Shown piece by piece: positions 35,145-47,269 of a stretch of DNA of 64,000 bases. The notes under the pieces were generated by a model that ran no database searches, was not told where the DNA came from, and was given only the letters and a program-made list of their open reading frames with translations. Both the position numbers and the translations under genes were made by a program. The stretch is from Siphonodentalium dalli (lineage: Eukaryota > Mollusca > Scaphopoda > Gadilida > Siphonodentaliidae), in contig CP136061.1 in NCBI GenBank assembly GCA_032622095.1, positions 197,022,935 through 197,086,934 on the forward strand, given 5' to 3'. Within the stretch, counting starts at the first letter, position 1; every line of letters begins with the position of its first letter.

Positions 35145-36970
35145 TGTAGTTATCCTACTTGTTAAGTTGATTAAGCTGTTATTTTGTAATATAATTTAAT
35201 TACTAATTTATATATAATCATGCGTATAAGTATATGGAATGAACAATGATGAACTTGTATCATATTTGTTAATTGTTGTACATAGTGTATATGCGTTCTG
35301 CTTGTTTCACTGTCATAAGTGACTTTGCAATAACGCAATCAATAACTATTTATCCACCGCTCACTACCTCTATTGCATATATGAATCTTGTCTAATAAAC
35401 ATTGCGTTTATTGCGCCTAGGTGGCTTTATTAGGACAGGGTATATAGCTTTATAAGGTAGATGACGTAATTATATATGCAAACTTTTCACGTAAATGGCC
35501 TAAATGACATCATTGTGATTTATGGACGAATACGTCCACAATTCACCGTAATTGATACAAAATGCTTAAAAATGACAGCCGGTTTCGCCCTAAGACATTC
35601 ATAAACCATTATAACAAGGCCAGTTTAGAATAAATAATTAAAATGCCAACGAACTCATAAACCTGAGGCATGGAAGTAGGGAATGAAAATTTACGAAAAT
35701 GAAGTAATTTCCCCCAAACAGGCATTTTTTTTCTTGAGGGATATATAAAATATCTAGCTAAAGCCAATCGCTTAACTGCTCGCGGGATTTGACATCTATT
35801 GGAGTCGGCAGAGCGTCATCAAATATATGCTCAAATTCCTCTCACGGACATAAACAGTTTAAGCGACGGCACTAGCGACACATCTAATAAACAGTATAAT
35901 TCAACTGTGTTCGCTTGCTGAAAACAACCATTCGAAGAAACATATGTACGTTCCTTTGGAAGTGGTTGACGCCGACAGCAATAATGCCGCTGCCGCTTTT
36001 AGAGTCTTCGTCGTGACTGTCTCTAGTCTGAACCCGTGGGCATCCAATATTTTTATTACATATTCTATTGGGTGAGTATTAACTTGCCGTATCAACCTTG
36101 TCCTGGAAGCGCCCACCTTATCACAATCCTTTTTTTGCTCCGAATGTCTTGTAATATTATCGATGTACACGCTTTGATATTGATCTGGAATGTGCTCTCC
36201 AACTTCGAGTGAAATGATCCAGTCATATGGAGGTAATCCTTACTGCGGGATACTCATGTCCATGAATTTTTCACTCCCGTCTGTGAAATCGTCGCAATGT
36301 GGGTTCCCATCATATGCGTCATATTCCGGAACTCTATCCGATTTTTTGAGAATTGCGTTCTTGTAGATGCCCATTCCGTCTTCGGAGAGGTTAATGAGTC
36401 CTTTGATGAGTTAGAAGTCAGTTTGGTGCGACGCCATGCTGTTGGAACAATACGATCCTGTGTATGATTGTCTGAAGCTCTTTCTACTACTAAATTTGAC
36501 ATATGTCAAAACATTCAGTCAAGCAGCGCTGTCAAAATAGCCAACAAGGGAAAACGAGAATTCCATAGTGACGTTGTTTGGGAAAGGTTTACTATAAGTG
36601 TTAAAATTTACTTGTCGTGTAAACGTATCTGTTAATCCGTGTGAGGTTTTTGATTGGCTTGTTTCGCTCGTATTTCGTGGTACTATTTTGCTCAGAAATT
36701 GAATGTTTACTATGGCCCGGGGGATTCCCCTTGCCACACACGGGGGAGTTGATTGCTACTGATTTAATTTGCGTTAGTCGAATAACTGTAGTTTCTAAAC
36801 CACAACAATGTGGCGTGACAATTTCAAAACTATGATTGGAGTTGGATATATGTCATATTGGACAAACATTTGTTGTATCTTAAGCAACATAGATGCACTA
36901 CGTGATTACATAGGGTAGACGCAACAGGCAGCAGTATACTAAATGGAGGATTCTCAAGATTTGAGAAATT
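35145..36970. repeat. 4.37-kb tandem unit, copy 3 (internally deleted)
   Basis: It follows copies 1 and 2 to GACGCAACAGGC near 36928 and then jumps directly to the AGTATACTAAATGGAGG segment that lies about 2.1 kb further on in the full unit (near 30270), continuing only to about 36970. It also has a short insertion (TGAATTTTTCACTCCCG) near 36263 that the other copies lack. Confidence 0.9.
35901..36239 (-). pseudogene. Coding-like block in tandem unit 3
   Basis: Counterpart of the blocks at 27150 and 31523, again bounded by the same stops, with changes such as KKDCDKVGAS and ETVTTKT. Confidence 0.3.
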
Positions 36971-38751
36971 AATGATCAAACGCATTTTCAACCCAAATGT
37001 AGTCATACATCTCAGACATTGCGCAAACGAACCAACTAAATAAACCTATACCACAAACTAATGTTAAACGTCATAACCTATTCATGGTGCACACATTTCA
37101 GTTCATTCATGGCCAGAGCATTTTCTTATATATGCGAGTCTCCCACACAAAATGAGTACAATATGACTCGGACAAAAGCTCTATTATGGATTATTTACGG
37201 TTTGGTTTCTGGAAATAAGTCATTTTTGAGTGGTTCAATAAAATAAAAATAAATAAATTGCGTTCACTCAAAATAAATAAATTGTGGTCATGGAAAAGTT
37301 TTTGGAAACAAGTTGAACTATTAAAATCACTTGTGTGGAAATAATGGCCAATTCCACAAAAAATAATTACTTGGTTTTGCATGTATGTATCTAAATGCAT
37401 GGTTATGTTGCATTCAGAGTTACAGCACACTCGACATAATCTAAAAGTTTTCTTCAAAGTGATATATCCATGTGTATGCATCCGCTTATGTTTGAAATGG
37501 TTCCACGCAAATATAGGTGAATCATGTGAAAGTTAAAATGGTTCAGAAGATGTTCATCACATTATACATGGGGTTAATGTGTTTAGGATCCAAACAAACC
37601 TAGTTTATCAGATTTGGGAAAAGTCCGTCAATCGTTTTTACTTGAAACGTTACGACATCCTAGTCCCCCTTGACGAATGTGCTGATAGATGTATCGAGAA
37701 GGCATGCATGGAATAATGAAGCATTATGAAATTGTATGATATAATGTATAGTATCATCATAAAATCTATTTCGGTATTCTAGAGTGCCTGCGGGTAATAT
37801 CAGGCCGACATGAAACACATATGTCTAACAGTCTGTTGACGGCACAGGATATCCGTAATAGAATAGTATGATCAAAGTTGGATAATAAGAACATATACAG
37901 TTCTTATCAGAACACTATTACAAACTATCGATTATATTTAAAGTCACGACCCCAAATTTAAGTTAGTTCATAATTCCCTGCTTGTTTGATGAAAAATGCA
38001 GACAATTAGTTGATATAATTGGCGGCGATAAATAGAGACAATGACAGAACAATCTGCCATTGTAATGGAATCAACTTAATAAAATCAATTAGAGATGGCA
38101 TGATAACCGATTGTGCGATGAACAGAATGAATCATTTCAATCATGTTAATTAATGGTGGTCAGAATAGGCGACAATGAGTTCTTTTGTTGAACTCGATTA
38201 ATCAGTTATTGTGGTCCATTTGGGATCACATACATTGTAAGTGAGGCAGTATAAATTGATCGACAATGAATCAGACAAATATTAGACTTTTGTAGAATGA
38301 TTGACATTTTTGGATTGCTTCCAAAGTTCAAAGTTGTTACATGCAAATCCCGTCCCGAAAAGCTGTACATATGAGTTAACCCCTTCGATGTCAGTAATTA
38401 GTGAAGGACCAGAAATTAGTATGGACGTTTTGCCTCTAGTTACATTTGTTAAAATATTTACCTCCCCATTATGTATTGCCACAATAGTTTTGCCATGTAG
38501 TGTTCATTATGATCCAACCAATATACTCTAGCATATGTTACTGACCAATAAGGTGTGATATTAAATTATTCATTGTGAACTGGTGTCCCTATATTCATTG
38601 ACTGTAAACTTGTGTCCTGTGATGTGCGAATATTAATTGCCTGCAAACAAGTGGTGGGGATTGTTATTTCCTGCAACACTTGTATCGGACATTCAGGACG
38701 ACACATTATATAGTCTCAAAAAATGGATATATGCTGGGATGCATACATATA
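36971..38751. other. Unassigned stretch with one coding-like ORF
   Basis: Mostly AT-rich sequence with no recognised repeat. The minus-strand ORF 38282-38482, extendable upstream to a stop near 38513, reads VNILTNVTRGKTSILISGPS and YVQLFGTGFACNNFELW, which looks more protein-like than its neighbours, but I do not recognise it and it lacks convincing splice borders. Confidence 0.3.
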
Positions 38752-40533
38752 CTAGCTTCGTCCGGGCTATTTAGGGATTTCTCTGTGATCGCCCCGTCTG
38801 TGAAGAATATTGTTCGATCGGTCCAGAAACATGCCTATATGAGCGAGTTCAAGGTCATGGACACGGTCGCACTTGAAATTGGACCCGCACATATTGTTCC
38901 CGGGATCAAAGTAGGCCTATATACCAAATTTGAGTGGGATCGGTCGCGGAGTTTTCGAGTCGATAACCCACGCATACATGCACACATACAGACAGAAGTT
39001 CCAAAATATATAATAGACTAGCCGATGAGCCCGACGTTGTCCGGGCTATTCAAAAACAAAATTTCAAGTCGATAGCTCTACCCAGCCCGACGTTGTCCGG
39101 GCTATTCAAAAACCAAATTTCAAGTCGATAGCTCTACCCGTTTCTGAGATCTGGTCTGCGCATGCGCGAAGTTGGCGTCGCACGGGCTGGGCGATCCGAT
39201 AAAATTGGTATCCGGGGCAAGATACAGTCATATACCAAATTTCAAGTCGATAGCTCCACCCGTTTCCGAGATCTGGTCTGCGCATGCGCGAAGCTGGCGT
39301 CGCACGGGCTCGGCGACCCGTAACATTCGTAAACGGGGCAAGATACATTCACATAGTAAATTTCAAGTCGATAGCTCCACCCGTTTCCGAGATCTCGTCC
39401 GTGCATGCGCGAAGCTGGCGTCGCACGGGCTCGGCGACCCGATAAAATTCGTATCCGGGGCAAGATACATTCAAATAGCAAATTTCAAGTCGATAGCTCC
39501 ACCCGTTTCCGAGATCTCGTCTGCGCATGCGCGAAGCGGGCGCCGCACTGGCTCGCCAATACGACAACGATGACCGCCTGGTCAAACTACACACACGTAC
39601 CAAGTTTCGTCCCGATCGGTCGAGAATCGTAGATTTGTATAAATGACATACAGACAGACAGACATACATACAGACAGAGGTCTTCAAAATATATATGAGA
39701 CTAGCCGATGAGCCCGACGTTGTCCGGGCGACGTTGTCCGGGCTATTCAGAAACCAAATTTCAAGTCGATAGCTCTACCAGTTTCCGAGATCTTGTCTGC
39801 GCATGCGCGAAGCTGGCGTCGCACGGGCTCGGCGACCCGATAAAATTCGTATCCGGGGCAAGATACATTCACATAGCAAATTTCAAGTAACCAAATTTCA
39901 AGTCGATAGCTCCACCCGTTTCCGAGATCTGGTCTGCGCATGCGCGAAGCTGGCGTCGCACGGGCTCGGCGACCCGATAAAATTCGTACCCGGGGCAAGA
40001 TACATTCACATACCAAATTTCAAGTCGATAGCTCCACCCGTTTCCGAGATCTCGTCTTCAAGTCGATAGCTCCACCTGTTTCCGAGATCTCGTCTGCGCA
40101 TGCGCGAAGCTGGCGTCGCACGGGCTCGTCGACCAAATTTCAAGTCGATAGCTCTACCCAGCCCGACGTTGTCCGGGCTATTCAAAAACCAAATTTCAAG
40201 TCGATAGCTCTACCCGTTTCCGAGATCCGGTCTGCGCATGCGCGAAGCTGGCGTCGCACGGGCTCGGCGACCCGATAGAATTCGTATCCGGGGCAAGATA
40301 CATTCACATACCAAATTTCAAGTCGATAGCTCCACCCGTTTCCTAGATCTCGTCTGCGCATGCGCGAAACGGGCGCCGCACGGGCTCGCCAATACGACAA
40401 CGTCCACCGCCTGGCCAAACTACACACACGTACCAAGTTTCGTCCCGATCGGTGGAGAATCGTAGATTTGTATTAATGACAAACAAACATACAGACAGAC
40501 AAACATACAGAGGTCTTCAAAATATATATGAGA
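38752..40533 (-). mobile_element. Second head-to-tail Helitron-like array (three units)
   Basis: Units are 38752-39017, 39018-39700 and 39701-40533. On the minus strand each starts TC (TCTATTATATATTTTGG or TCTCATATATATTTTG) and ends CTAG. The hairpin before CTAG in units 2 and 3 is AGCCCG...CGGGCT with an inner GAC/GTT. The outer flanks are A at 38751 and T at 40534, exactly the A|T target expected for a Helitron. Units 2 and 3 contain a minisatellite of about 120 bp per repeat with TTTCAAGTCGATAGCTC, then GCGCATGCGC, then GCTCGGCGACCCG. ORFs on both strands (for example 39172-39573) are translations of this minisatellite. Confidence 0.75.
39158..40365. promoter_or_regulatory. Eight exact NRF1-type palindromes GCGCATGCGC
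   Basis: Exact copies start at 39158, 39280, 39523, 39799, 39936, 40096, 40233 and 40356, with a one-base variant (GTGCATGCGC) at 39401. The sequence is the full palindromic consensus of NRF1/EWG-family activators. The copies ride on the minisatellite within the Helitron units. Whether they are bound is unknown. The same palindrome occurs near 57415. Confidence 0.55.
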
Positions 40534-41100
40534 TATATTTATCTGTGAAACCAAGACATAGTGATATCACGTTAGGGAAAATTGGAACATCCCACCCAAG
40601 ATGGCCACCAAAAACGCTGCCGGAACTGGAAAATTTAACTTTTTCACGAATAGTTTCTAGGTCAGTTTCTAATGTTTGGAACTGGTGGAGAATAGTGGAT
40701 TTATTCCTTATGTTTCACATTAACTGGTCATTTGAGCAACGATTTATGACATTATTAATTCTTAGTTTCTTCGGACCCCTAAACAAAAAGTCGATTTTAC
40801 AAAACGCGGTATAAAATTTCACCAACAATCGCCATTGGGACTCCTGTCATATATCAACAAGAAATGTACAGAACTGGTCGATGTAACCTATGCATACCAT
40901 TACCTATAAATACCCCACCTCAATGTAACCAAAATGATCACTGTTGGATAAAAATATCTACGAAAATGGCGGCTATCATGAAACATGGCATCTTTTCTGA
41001 CAGAACAGCCATCCATGCACAATCGCGGGTGATATTGATATCATATGCCTTTAGCTTGTGGTGTGTGCATGACTTCAAATAGGGACTGGTGTCCCCTAAG
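40534..41100. other. Unassigned stretch before the 195-bp array
   Basis: ORFs at 40452-40814 and 40864-41082 show no domain. Text such as CCCAAGATGGCCACC near 40595 resembles the 164-bp repeat family only in its short core. Confidence 0.35.
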
Positions 41101-42574
41101 ACAGTGACAATTACCCTTTTTCGTTTGTCAGCCGCTTTTTGTAAAGTGCCATAGACCGTCGGGAACCATCCCAACCATAACATGTGTGTATTTCCGGATA
41201 CTACTACAATTTGTCTACATCCGCAGTTAAAACTTAGAGCATATCATTTAAGTTCCTGTCGTGTTTAAGACTTCAAGTGGGATAGTGTGGTCCTCAAAAC
41301 ATAGAAAGTTCGCAATTCGTATTTGCCAGGCAATTTTTGCAAAGTGGCCCAGGATTTCAGGGCAACCACACCACACATATCCATTGATAATTTTTGATAG
41401 CATTAACTTTCATTTACACATTCAGCTAAGTTTTGGAGCATATAACTTCAGTTCAAGATGTGTTCAAGATATTAAATGGGTTAGGGGTCCCCAAAACAGT
41501 GATAATTCGCCTTTCTCACTTGCCAGCCGCTTTTTTGTAAAGTGTCCCATACATTCGAGAACTAAACCATCCATGTATGATGTGTATTTATTGACATAGC
41601 GTCAATATATATGCACCCTTGGTTAATACTTGGGAGCATATCCTTTCAGTTCATGGTGTGATCAAGACTCCAAATGGGATAGGGTAGCATCACAACAAAG
41701 AAAATTCACCTTTCGTATTTGCCAGCTGCCTTTTGTAAAGTACTCTAAAATTATTTCGGGAACCAATCTGCCCATATGAATTGTATATTCCCTGATAGTG
41801 CTACCTATCAACTCACACACTCAGTTGATGTTGAGAACACACAGCTTCAGTTCATGGTGTGTTCAAGAGTTCAAATGGGTTAAGGGCACCCACACCAATC
41901 AGAGTTGACCTTTCTCGTTTGATAGCAACGTTTTGTAAAGTGTCCCAGACATTCGGGAACCAATTAAAGATATCTATTGCCTGATATAACTGCTATTTGT
42001 CCACATCCTCAATTAATTTTGAGAGCATATTCTTTCAGTTCGTGGTGCGTCATAGACTTTAAATGGGGTAGGGGGCATTGAATTTTCAACTTTCGTATTT
42101 GCCAGCCGCCTTTTGTAAACTACCTTAGGATTTCGAGAACCAAACCATCCAATAAATTGTATATTCCTTGATAACACAACCTTTCGTTCACATTGTCAGT
42201 TATTACTAAGAGCACATCTCCACTGCATGAGGTATTAATAGTGTACATGGCTTTATAAAGGGATCCCACAAAACAAAACAATATTCGTCCTTTGTCGTGT
42301 GCCATCCGCTTTTGTAAAGTATCAATGACTTTCGGGAACCAACCAACCCATAGACCAGTCCTGATATTACTACCATTTGTCCACGTTCTCCGTCAATATT
42401 GAGGGCAATCCATTCCGTTCGTGGCGTGTTTAACTTTAATTCTTCAATTGGGTAGGGGTCCTCAAAACAGCAAATTCTTCTTATTTATCAGCCGCTTTGT
42501 GTAAAGCGATACAGACACAAGCCACACATACAAATTATGTATTCCCTCATAGCACTACCTTCCGTTCACGTGTG
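41101..42574. repeat. 195-bp tandem satellite, left part
   Basis: The landmark GCCAGCCGCTTTTTGTAAAG or a variant appears near 41131, 41329, 41525, 41727, 41924, 42104, 42304 and 42491, intervals of 180 to 202 bp. Other shared text is CATATCCTTTCAGTTC and GGGAACCA. Units are considerably diverged from one another. The array continues at 44906-45170 after the Penelope-like insertion. ORFs inside are by-products. Confidence 0.85.
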
Positions 42575-44905
42575 TATACATGAAATAATTTTCTATCTAT
42601 TGTCTGACAGCGAACCCCAATGCTGGTCGGCACCCGACAATAAAATGGCCATATCGCTTTGAGCTCGTATATAGGGCAAATATTCAAACGAGCAGAACAT
42701 GTATAACAATAAGTGTTATCATGGGTCCGTTTATTATTTCGACAGATATGTTTAATGACCTTCGTCTCATCAGGGATGCAGGTCAATCGGGTATGTATAC
42801 ACTGTTGGGGAGGTGTACGCGTACGTGTGAGCGCACTCGAGCATGTCAACTCATGCTATTTTGTGAGGAAGGCCCGATGCTTCAACACTAGCTCGACTCA
42901 TACGTCACAGAAGAATGGTGTGTGCAACCATGATGCACATGGTGCCGTATTGTGTAATAAGGATGTGGTTCATTATTGTCCTTATGCAGCAGACAACTTG
43001 GTATAGACGTACATGTTGCATATCTATGCACATAGCCCACGGTTGATCGTTGGCGAGACATGTTGGCATCAATTTCCGTGTAATGGTAAACCCTCAGTCT
43101 GCGCCATATGTGGGCGCACTCTAATCTCTTAGCGGTACTTTGGCCCTCGACACCAGACAGTGTCCTGCTGTGACAAAGGAATACGCCCGAAGCTGTTTGG
43201 TAGGTGTCTGGACATCCATCGGTATGTGGGTTATCGGATATGTCAACATCGATGCTTTCTGTGCAAGAAAATTGACGTGTGTGGCGACACATGTACATGT
43301 GAAAATGGGCTATCAAATCCGTTTTTTGGTGATGAGTTCCCCGATATGTTTCTGGCGTCGAAATATTATGCCTGGTTTCGAACCAGAAAAGTCGTGGTAT
43401 GTGTGGTGGCTGTCAGTTAGATTACCCCAATACTGGCTCAGAGTGCGGGCTAATTTCGAAGCACCTGGGTGAAATGTAGTAGCAAGCGAAATTGTTCGGG
43501 AACTGATAGATTTATTCCCCGGTTTGCGGAGTAGATGAGCGTTCCTTCCCGAGAATTCTATCGTGCCGGTCCATTCATGAATATCTCGATGTTTATATCC
43601 ACGATTCATGAGCTTTGTCACAAATAAGTCTTTCCTGGCGTTGAAATTCATAGCATTGTTGCAATTTCTTAAATATCTTATGCACTCCCCCCTGACAAAC
43701 GATTTGAAGTTCGATGTCGGGTGATTTGAGCGGCAATGCAAGTACTGGAATGTTACTGTTTTCTGTTGTGTGACATTTCGTATCCAAGATCCCTGTTTTG
43801 GCAAAGCGATCACCCTTGAATATTTCAAGATCGAGAAATGTGCACATCTGGGAGTCGATCTCCTAGGTAAATTTCAGCAAGTCGTGCATGGAATTGTCTG
43901 TATCAAAGAAGAGTTGTGCTTCTTGTGTCCCTGAGAATAATATAAGCCGGTCATCACGGAATCTCTTGTGAAATAGAATATTTGCCTTAAAGGGATACCT
44001 CCCAAATATGTTTTCCATGTGTGCGTGCATAGCAATATCTATAATTTCGGGCGATGGTACCGCTCTCTGTGGAGCGCCAACAATCTGTTTATACTTCTTT
44101 CCGTTAAATGTGAATTCGTTGCCGTATAGAAGAATTTTTGCTATCTCAATGAGATTATCCGAACTCGGCCGTGGTATATCATATACCATATTATCATTGA
44201 CACTCAGTTCCCTGTGTAGTGCTTCTAAGATTTCGTCAAATCTCATGTTAGTGTACATTGAGCTGATGTCAAAAGTGACCAGCAAAACATCAGCCGGGAG
44301 CTGTAAATTTTCAAGCATTTCCAATAGATGAGGTGCATTCCGGATGTAGGTAGGCTGTTTCTTAGAGATTGGCAGGAGAAAATAGTCTAAAATGCGACCA
44401 ATTCGCTCAGTAGGACCTCCGCATTGGGATATTATTGGTCTGCCCGGTACGTTAAACTCCGTGTCCAGCCCCGAAGCCGGGTCAAGTGACTCAGGGTTAA
44501 TCTCTAATTTGTGTATTTTTGGAAGCAAATACAGATACGGTACTCTGATTTATAAGCTTCCGTTGTGAGATAGTCATGAGTTCTGGTATCGATGACTTTG
44601 CTTAGTGCCATCCTCGCCACTAAGTCCGCGACTTTTTTCTGGGTCTCTACGAGAGACAGTTCCGTTAGTTCACTATAATATATGCCATCATTTAATTGGC
44701 GGAGACCTTCATTTATGTAGTCAGTCTTGTTCAGCACGACTGTGGTATTACTTTTGTCTGCTTTTAAGATAATTATGTCATTATTCTCACTCAGAGATGT
44801 CAAGGCTAGCTTCTGACTATGTGAGATGTTCAAGCAATGAAGCCTGTGTGCATAGTTTGAAACCCCCAGTTTCGTAGGATAGATGTAGTCCTCGTTCACG
44901 CTCTC
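42575..44905 (-). mobile_element. Penelope-like retroelement inserted in the 195-bp array
   Basis: The satellite is interrupted after GCACTACCTTCCGTTCAC and resumes at ATAATATAGAGAGCATAT, so the insertion spans about 2.3 kb. It carries a decayed reverse transcriptase on the minus strand (43313-44923) and, in its 3' part, a hammerhead-like motif. The element is truncated at its 5' side: the coding region starts at the very border. No GIY-YIG endonuclease domain was recognised in 42850-43310, where the frames are broken. Confidence 0.75.
42700..42785 (-). ncRNA. Hammerhead-ribozyme-like motif in the Penelope-like element
   Basis: On the minus strand the core CTGATGA lies at 42767-42773, followed by a stem-II-like GAC/GTC pair (plus a G-T wobble) and CGAAA at 42737-42741. 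The last A begins ATAATAA, which can pair with TTATTGT at 42706-42712 (seven pairs, one wobble), leaving a GTT cleavage triplet. All conserved core positions are therefore present in order. A convincing stem I was not found, so the motif may be decayed or coincidental. Penelope-like elements are known to carry hammerhead ribozymes near their ends, which makes the location meaningful. Confidence 0.4.
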
Positions 44906-44923
44906 AGATAATATAGAGAGCAT
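43313..44923 (-). pseudogene. Penelope-like reverse transcriptase, broken
   Basis: Three frame segments in order. 44504-44923: N-terminal part with IILKADKSNTTVVLNKTDYI. 43863-44528: RT core with LLPKIHK, GRPIISQCGGPTERIGR, motif A LLVTFDISSMYTNM, the GAPQRAVPSPEI motif and motif C FRDDRLILFSG. 43313-43847: thumb and connector with FLDLEIFKGDRF, then in another frame QYLHCRSNHP, NRGYKHRDIH and IIFRRQKHIGELI. The two catalytic aspartates of motif C and the motif A aspartate are retained. A frameshift separates the first and second segments, an in-frame stop lies near 43863, and another frameshift lies near 43750. The order and the connector text identify the Penelope-like class rather than LTR or non-LTR elements. 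Confidence 0.8.
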
Positions 44924-45170
44924 ATAGCTTCAGTTCGTATTGTGTTCTAGACTTGTAATCGGGTAGAGTGTTCTCGATTTTTTTGTTGAAAATTTGCCTT
45001 TCATATTTGCCATGTAGCCATGTTTTGTAAAGCGCCACACTATTTTGGGAACCATCCCATCCATACACATTTTGTATTTCCTCAATAACTATCCTTTGCA
45101 CACACCCTCAGTTAATATTGAGATAATATTCTTTCAGTTCGCGGTGTGTGTTAATTACTCCTAATAGAAC
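44906..45170. repeat. 195-bp tandem satellite, right part
   Basis: Resumes the array of 41101-42574 with GAGAGCATATAGCTTCAGTTC, a TTTGCCATGTAGCCATGTTTTG landmark near 45010-45035 and a last partial unit ending near 45170. Minus ORF 44904-45101 is a by-product. Confidence 0.8.
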
Positions 45171-46639
45171 AGATTTGAATAAACGCGTGCCACATTGGTC
45201 AGACTAGTTTATGAGATATAAAATACAATATCCATTTTTCTAAATGTTGGTCGATCTAGAGGGACAATAAGAATAATAACTGTGGCCGCAAAAATGATTT
45301 TGTTCTGTATATGTTAGCCTATATTAAGTGTAGTTTATTACAAATACTTTAGTTTACAAAATCGCTATATATTACTATAAAATTACATGTTATAAATCAA
45401 ATGTGTTGTTGTTGTAACTGGGGGTTTTGATGCCTGAGGACATCTTTAACCTTTGAATTTGTCTACGGATCCGGTTTTCATCACATGAATCATGATATGG
45501 TCCCATTAGCATCATTTAGTGTGGGTTGTCGTTATAATAAATATGTATCTTTTAGCGGGAGCTAAAATCCAATATATGGCAAACCGTTCATAATTTCTGT
45601 CAACTTCTTGCTATATGTAATGTCCAGATAACTACCGAGTCATCTGAATAATACAGTTGGTAATGTGTTGTTTATACCACATGTGGTTGTACTATAAAAC
45701 CGATGTTAATGCATGCAGAATTACCTGTTATCAATATAATATGTTTTTGTTGTGATTGAGGGTCTGGAAGCCTGAACAAATATGTAATCAATTAAGCGGT
45801 ATGTCTGGACAAACCTTTCATATTTTGATCAATTAGAAAAAAGTCGTTATAAAACACATGGTATTTTTCCACAAAAAACGTGTTTGGGGAGGGGTAGATA
45901 CAATCCTGTATCTCGCAAACCATCCAACTGAAGTCACAAATCACACAGCGAGTGACCCATACACCATAAAACTTGCACCACAAACCGTCCAATGAGTTCC
46001 CTATTCAACCAAATGTACAGGTGTTCCAAACCATCTGTCATCTCAATATATCTACATGTACAATAGTGTACAAAACCCTCCAAAAATGATTTCGGACCAC
46101 CAATTCAGTTTAGCAAACCATCAATGAGTTTACCAAAACATGGTTTGTATTTGATGGATGGTTTTGTACACTAGTTTGGGACACTTAATAGATGTTGTGG
46201 GACATTTAGTGGATGCTTTTACACACTTCTGGTGGTTTGAGACAACCTTCATGTCGCTTTGGACACCCCTTGGGCGATTGTGGACACTCATGCACTTACC
46301 TGAAACTGATTAGAAGTGGTGTCTAAATGTGTTTATTTACAGCAATGACGATGTCATAAAGTGTCTGCAACAAAAAAGTGTTTGAAAACAAACATTCCTC
46401 TCCTAGCACTCCGTTACTTCATGTTTCGTTAGTGTTCGTTGGTCCACTGTGATGGTGAATTTGTGAGTTTTGTTGAAATCCAAAACCGTAATTGTTATAA
46501 CGGATAGGGAAAAACGACAACGAATAGACTGAAGACAAAATCTAGTGACACACACAGTGTAGCACCCTATATTCGTAATAATTAAATATCATCGTTCATT
46601 GTGCATGGGGTCAGTATTTATCCTGAAATTGACTTAATA
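45171..46639. other. Non-coding stretch with imperfect inverted motifs
   Basis: Around 46060-46200 there are repeated phrases such as AAACCATC, CAAAACATGG and GGATGGTTTTGTACAC on both strands, which can form imperfect hairpins. No gene is visible. Confidence 0.4.
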
Positions 46640-47123
46640 CAGTAACAGTCAGAAGAAGTGGTATATTGAGGCGCGACTTTATTGCGATATTGAGCGCGTT
46701 TAATTTCGAAAAAGTCGCGATTATAGCGCAATACCAAACATCTGTCGTGCTTATTATTGCGATAATGAGCGCAAAATATTGCGATATTAAGCGCGCAAAA
46801 TTTCATACAGACCCGATAGTGTTATATTTATATTAGATAAATTCTCTGCATATGGTGTACATATAGTGTAAATATAGCAATTACAACTATAATTATATAC
46901 AAATCTAAAACATTGTCTCTTTTATACAATAATTTGCTTTAAATGGCATAATTTTGAGCGCAAGATGTCGCAATATTAAGAGCGAAATATTGCGATATTA
47001 AGCGCAAAATATTGCAATAATATCGCAACGGGCGCGCCTATAAGCGTTTCCACTTTCAATATTATTGCGATATTGGGCGCGAAAGTAGCGCGCTTAATAT
47101 ACCACTTCTTTTGACTGGTACTG
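46640..47123. mobile_element. 484-bp TIR element with TA flanks and CAGTA termini
   Basis: Left end CAGTAACAGTCAGAAGAAG, right end the imperfect inverse ending GACTGGTACTG; TA precedes at 46638-46639 and follows at 47124-47125. Inverted arms extend through GTGGTATATT and contain many GCGATATTGAGCGC-like steps. The TA duplication and CAGT ends fit a Tc1/mariner/pogo-type MITE. It has no coding capacity and lies about 150 bp downstream of the last MCT codon, so it may form part of that gene's 3' region; an AATAAA on the minus strand falls inside it near 46677. Confidence 0.75.
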
Positions 47124-47269
47124 TACTTAATATGGATCTGACGCGGTTTTAGTAGCTGGGACAAAACCAACAATAACAAGTCATAGAAAATGTAGATACT
47201 CACACTTTTAGCGCTTCATAAGATATAATAGACATCTAAATACACAAGTACAAACATTCCAAGGGTGCG

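Noticed and set aside
39172-40465. Overlapping ORFs of 75-133 codons on both strands with repeated peptides
   Set aside because: They are translations of the 120-bp minisatellite in both directions and carry no independent coding signal.
42850-43310. GIY-YIG endonuclease domain downstream of the Penelope-like reverse transcriptase
   Set aside because: No GIY/YIG pair or downstream catalytic residues could be read in any frame; the region is too broken to call.
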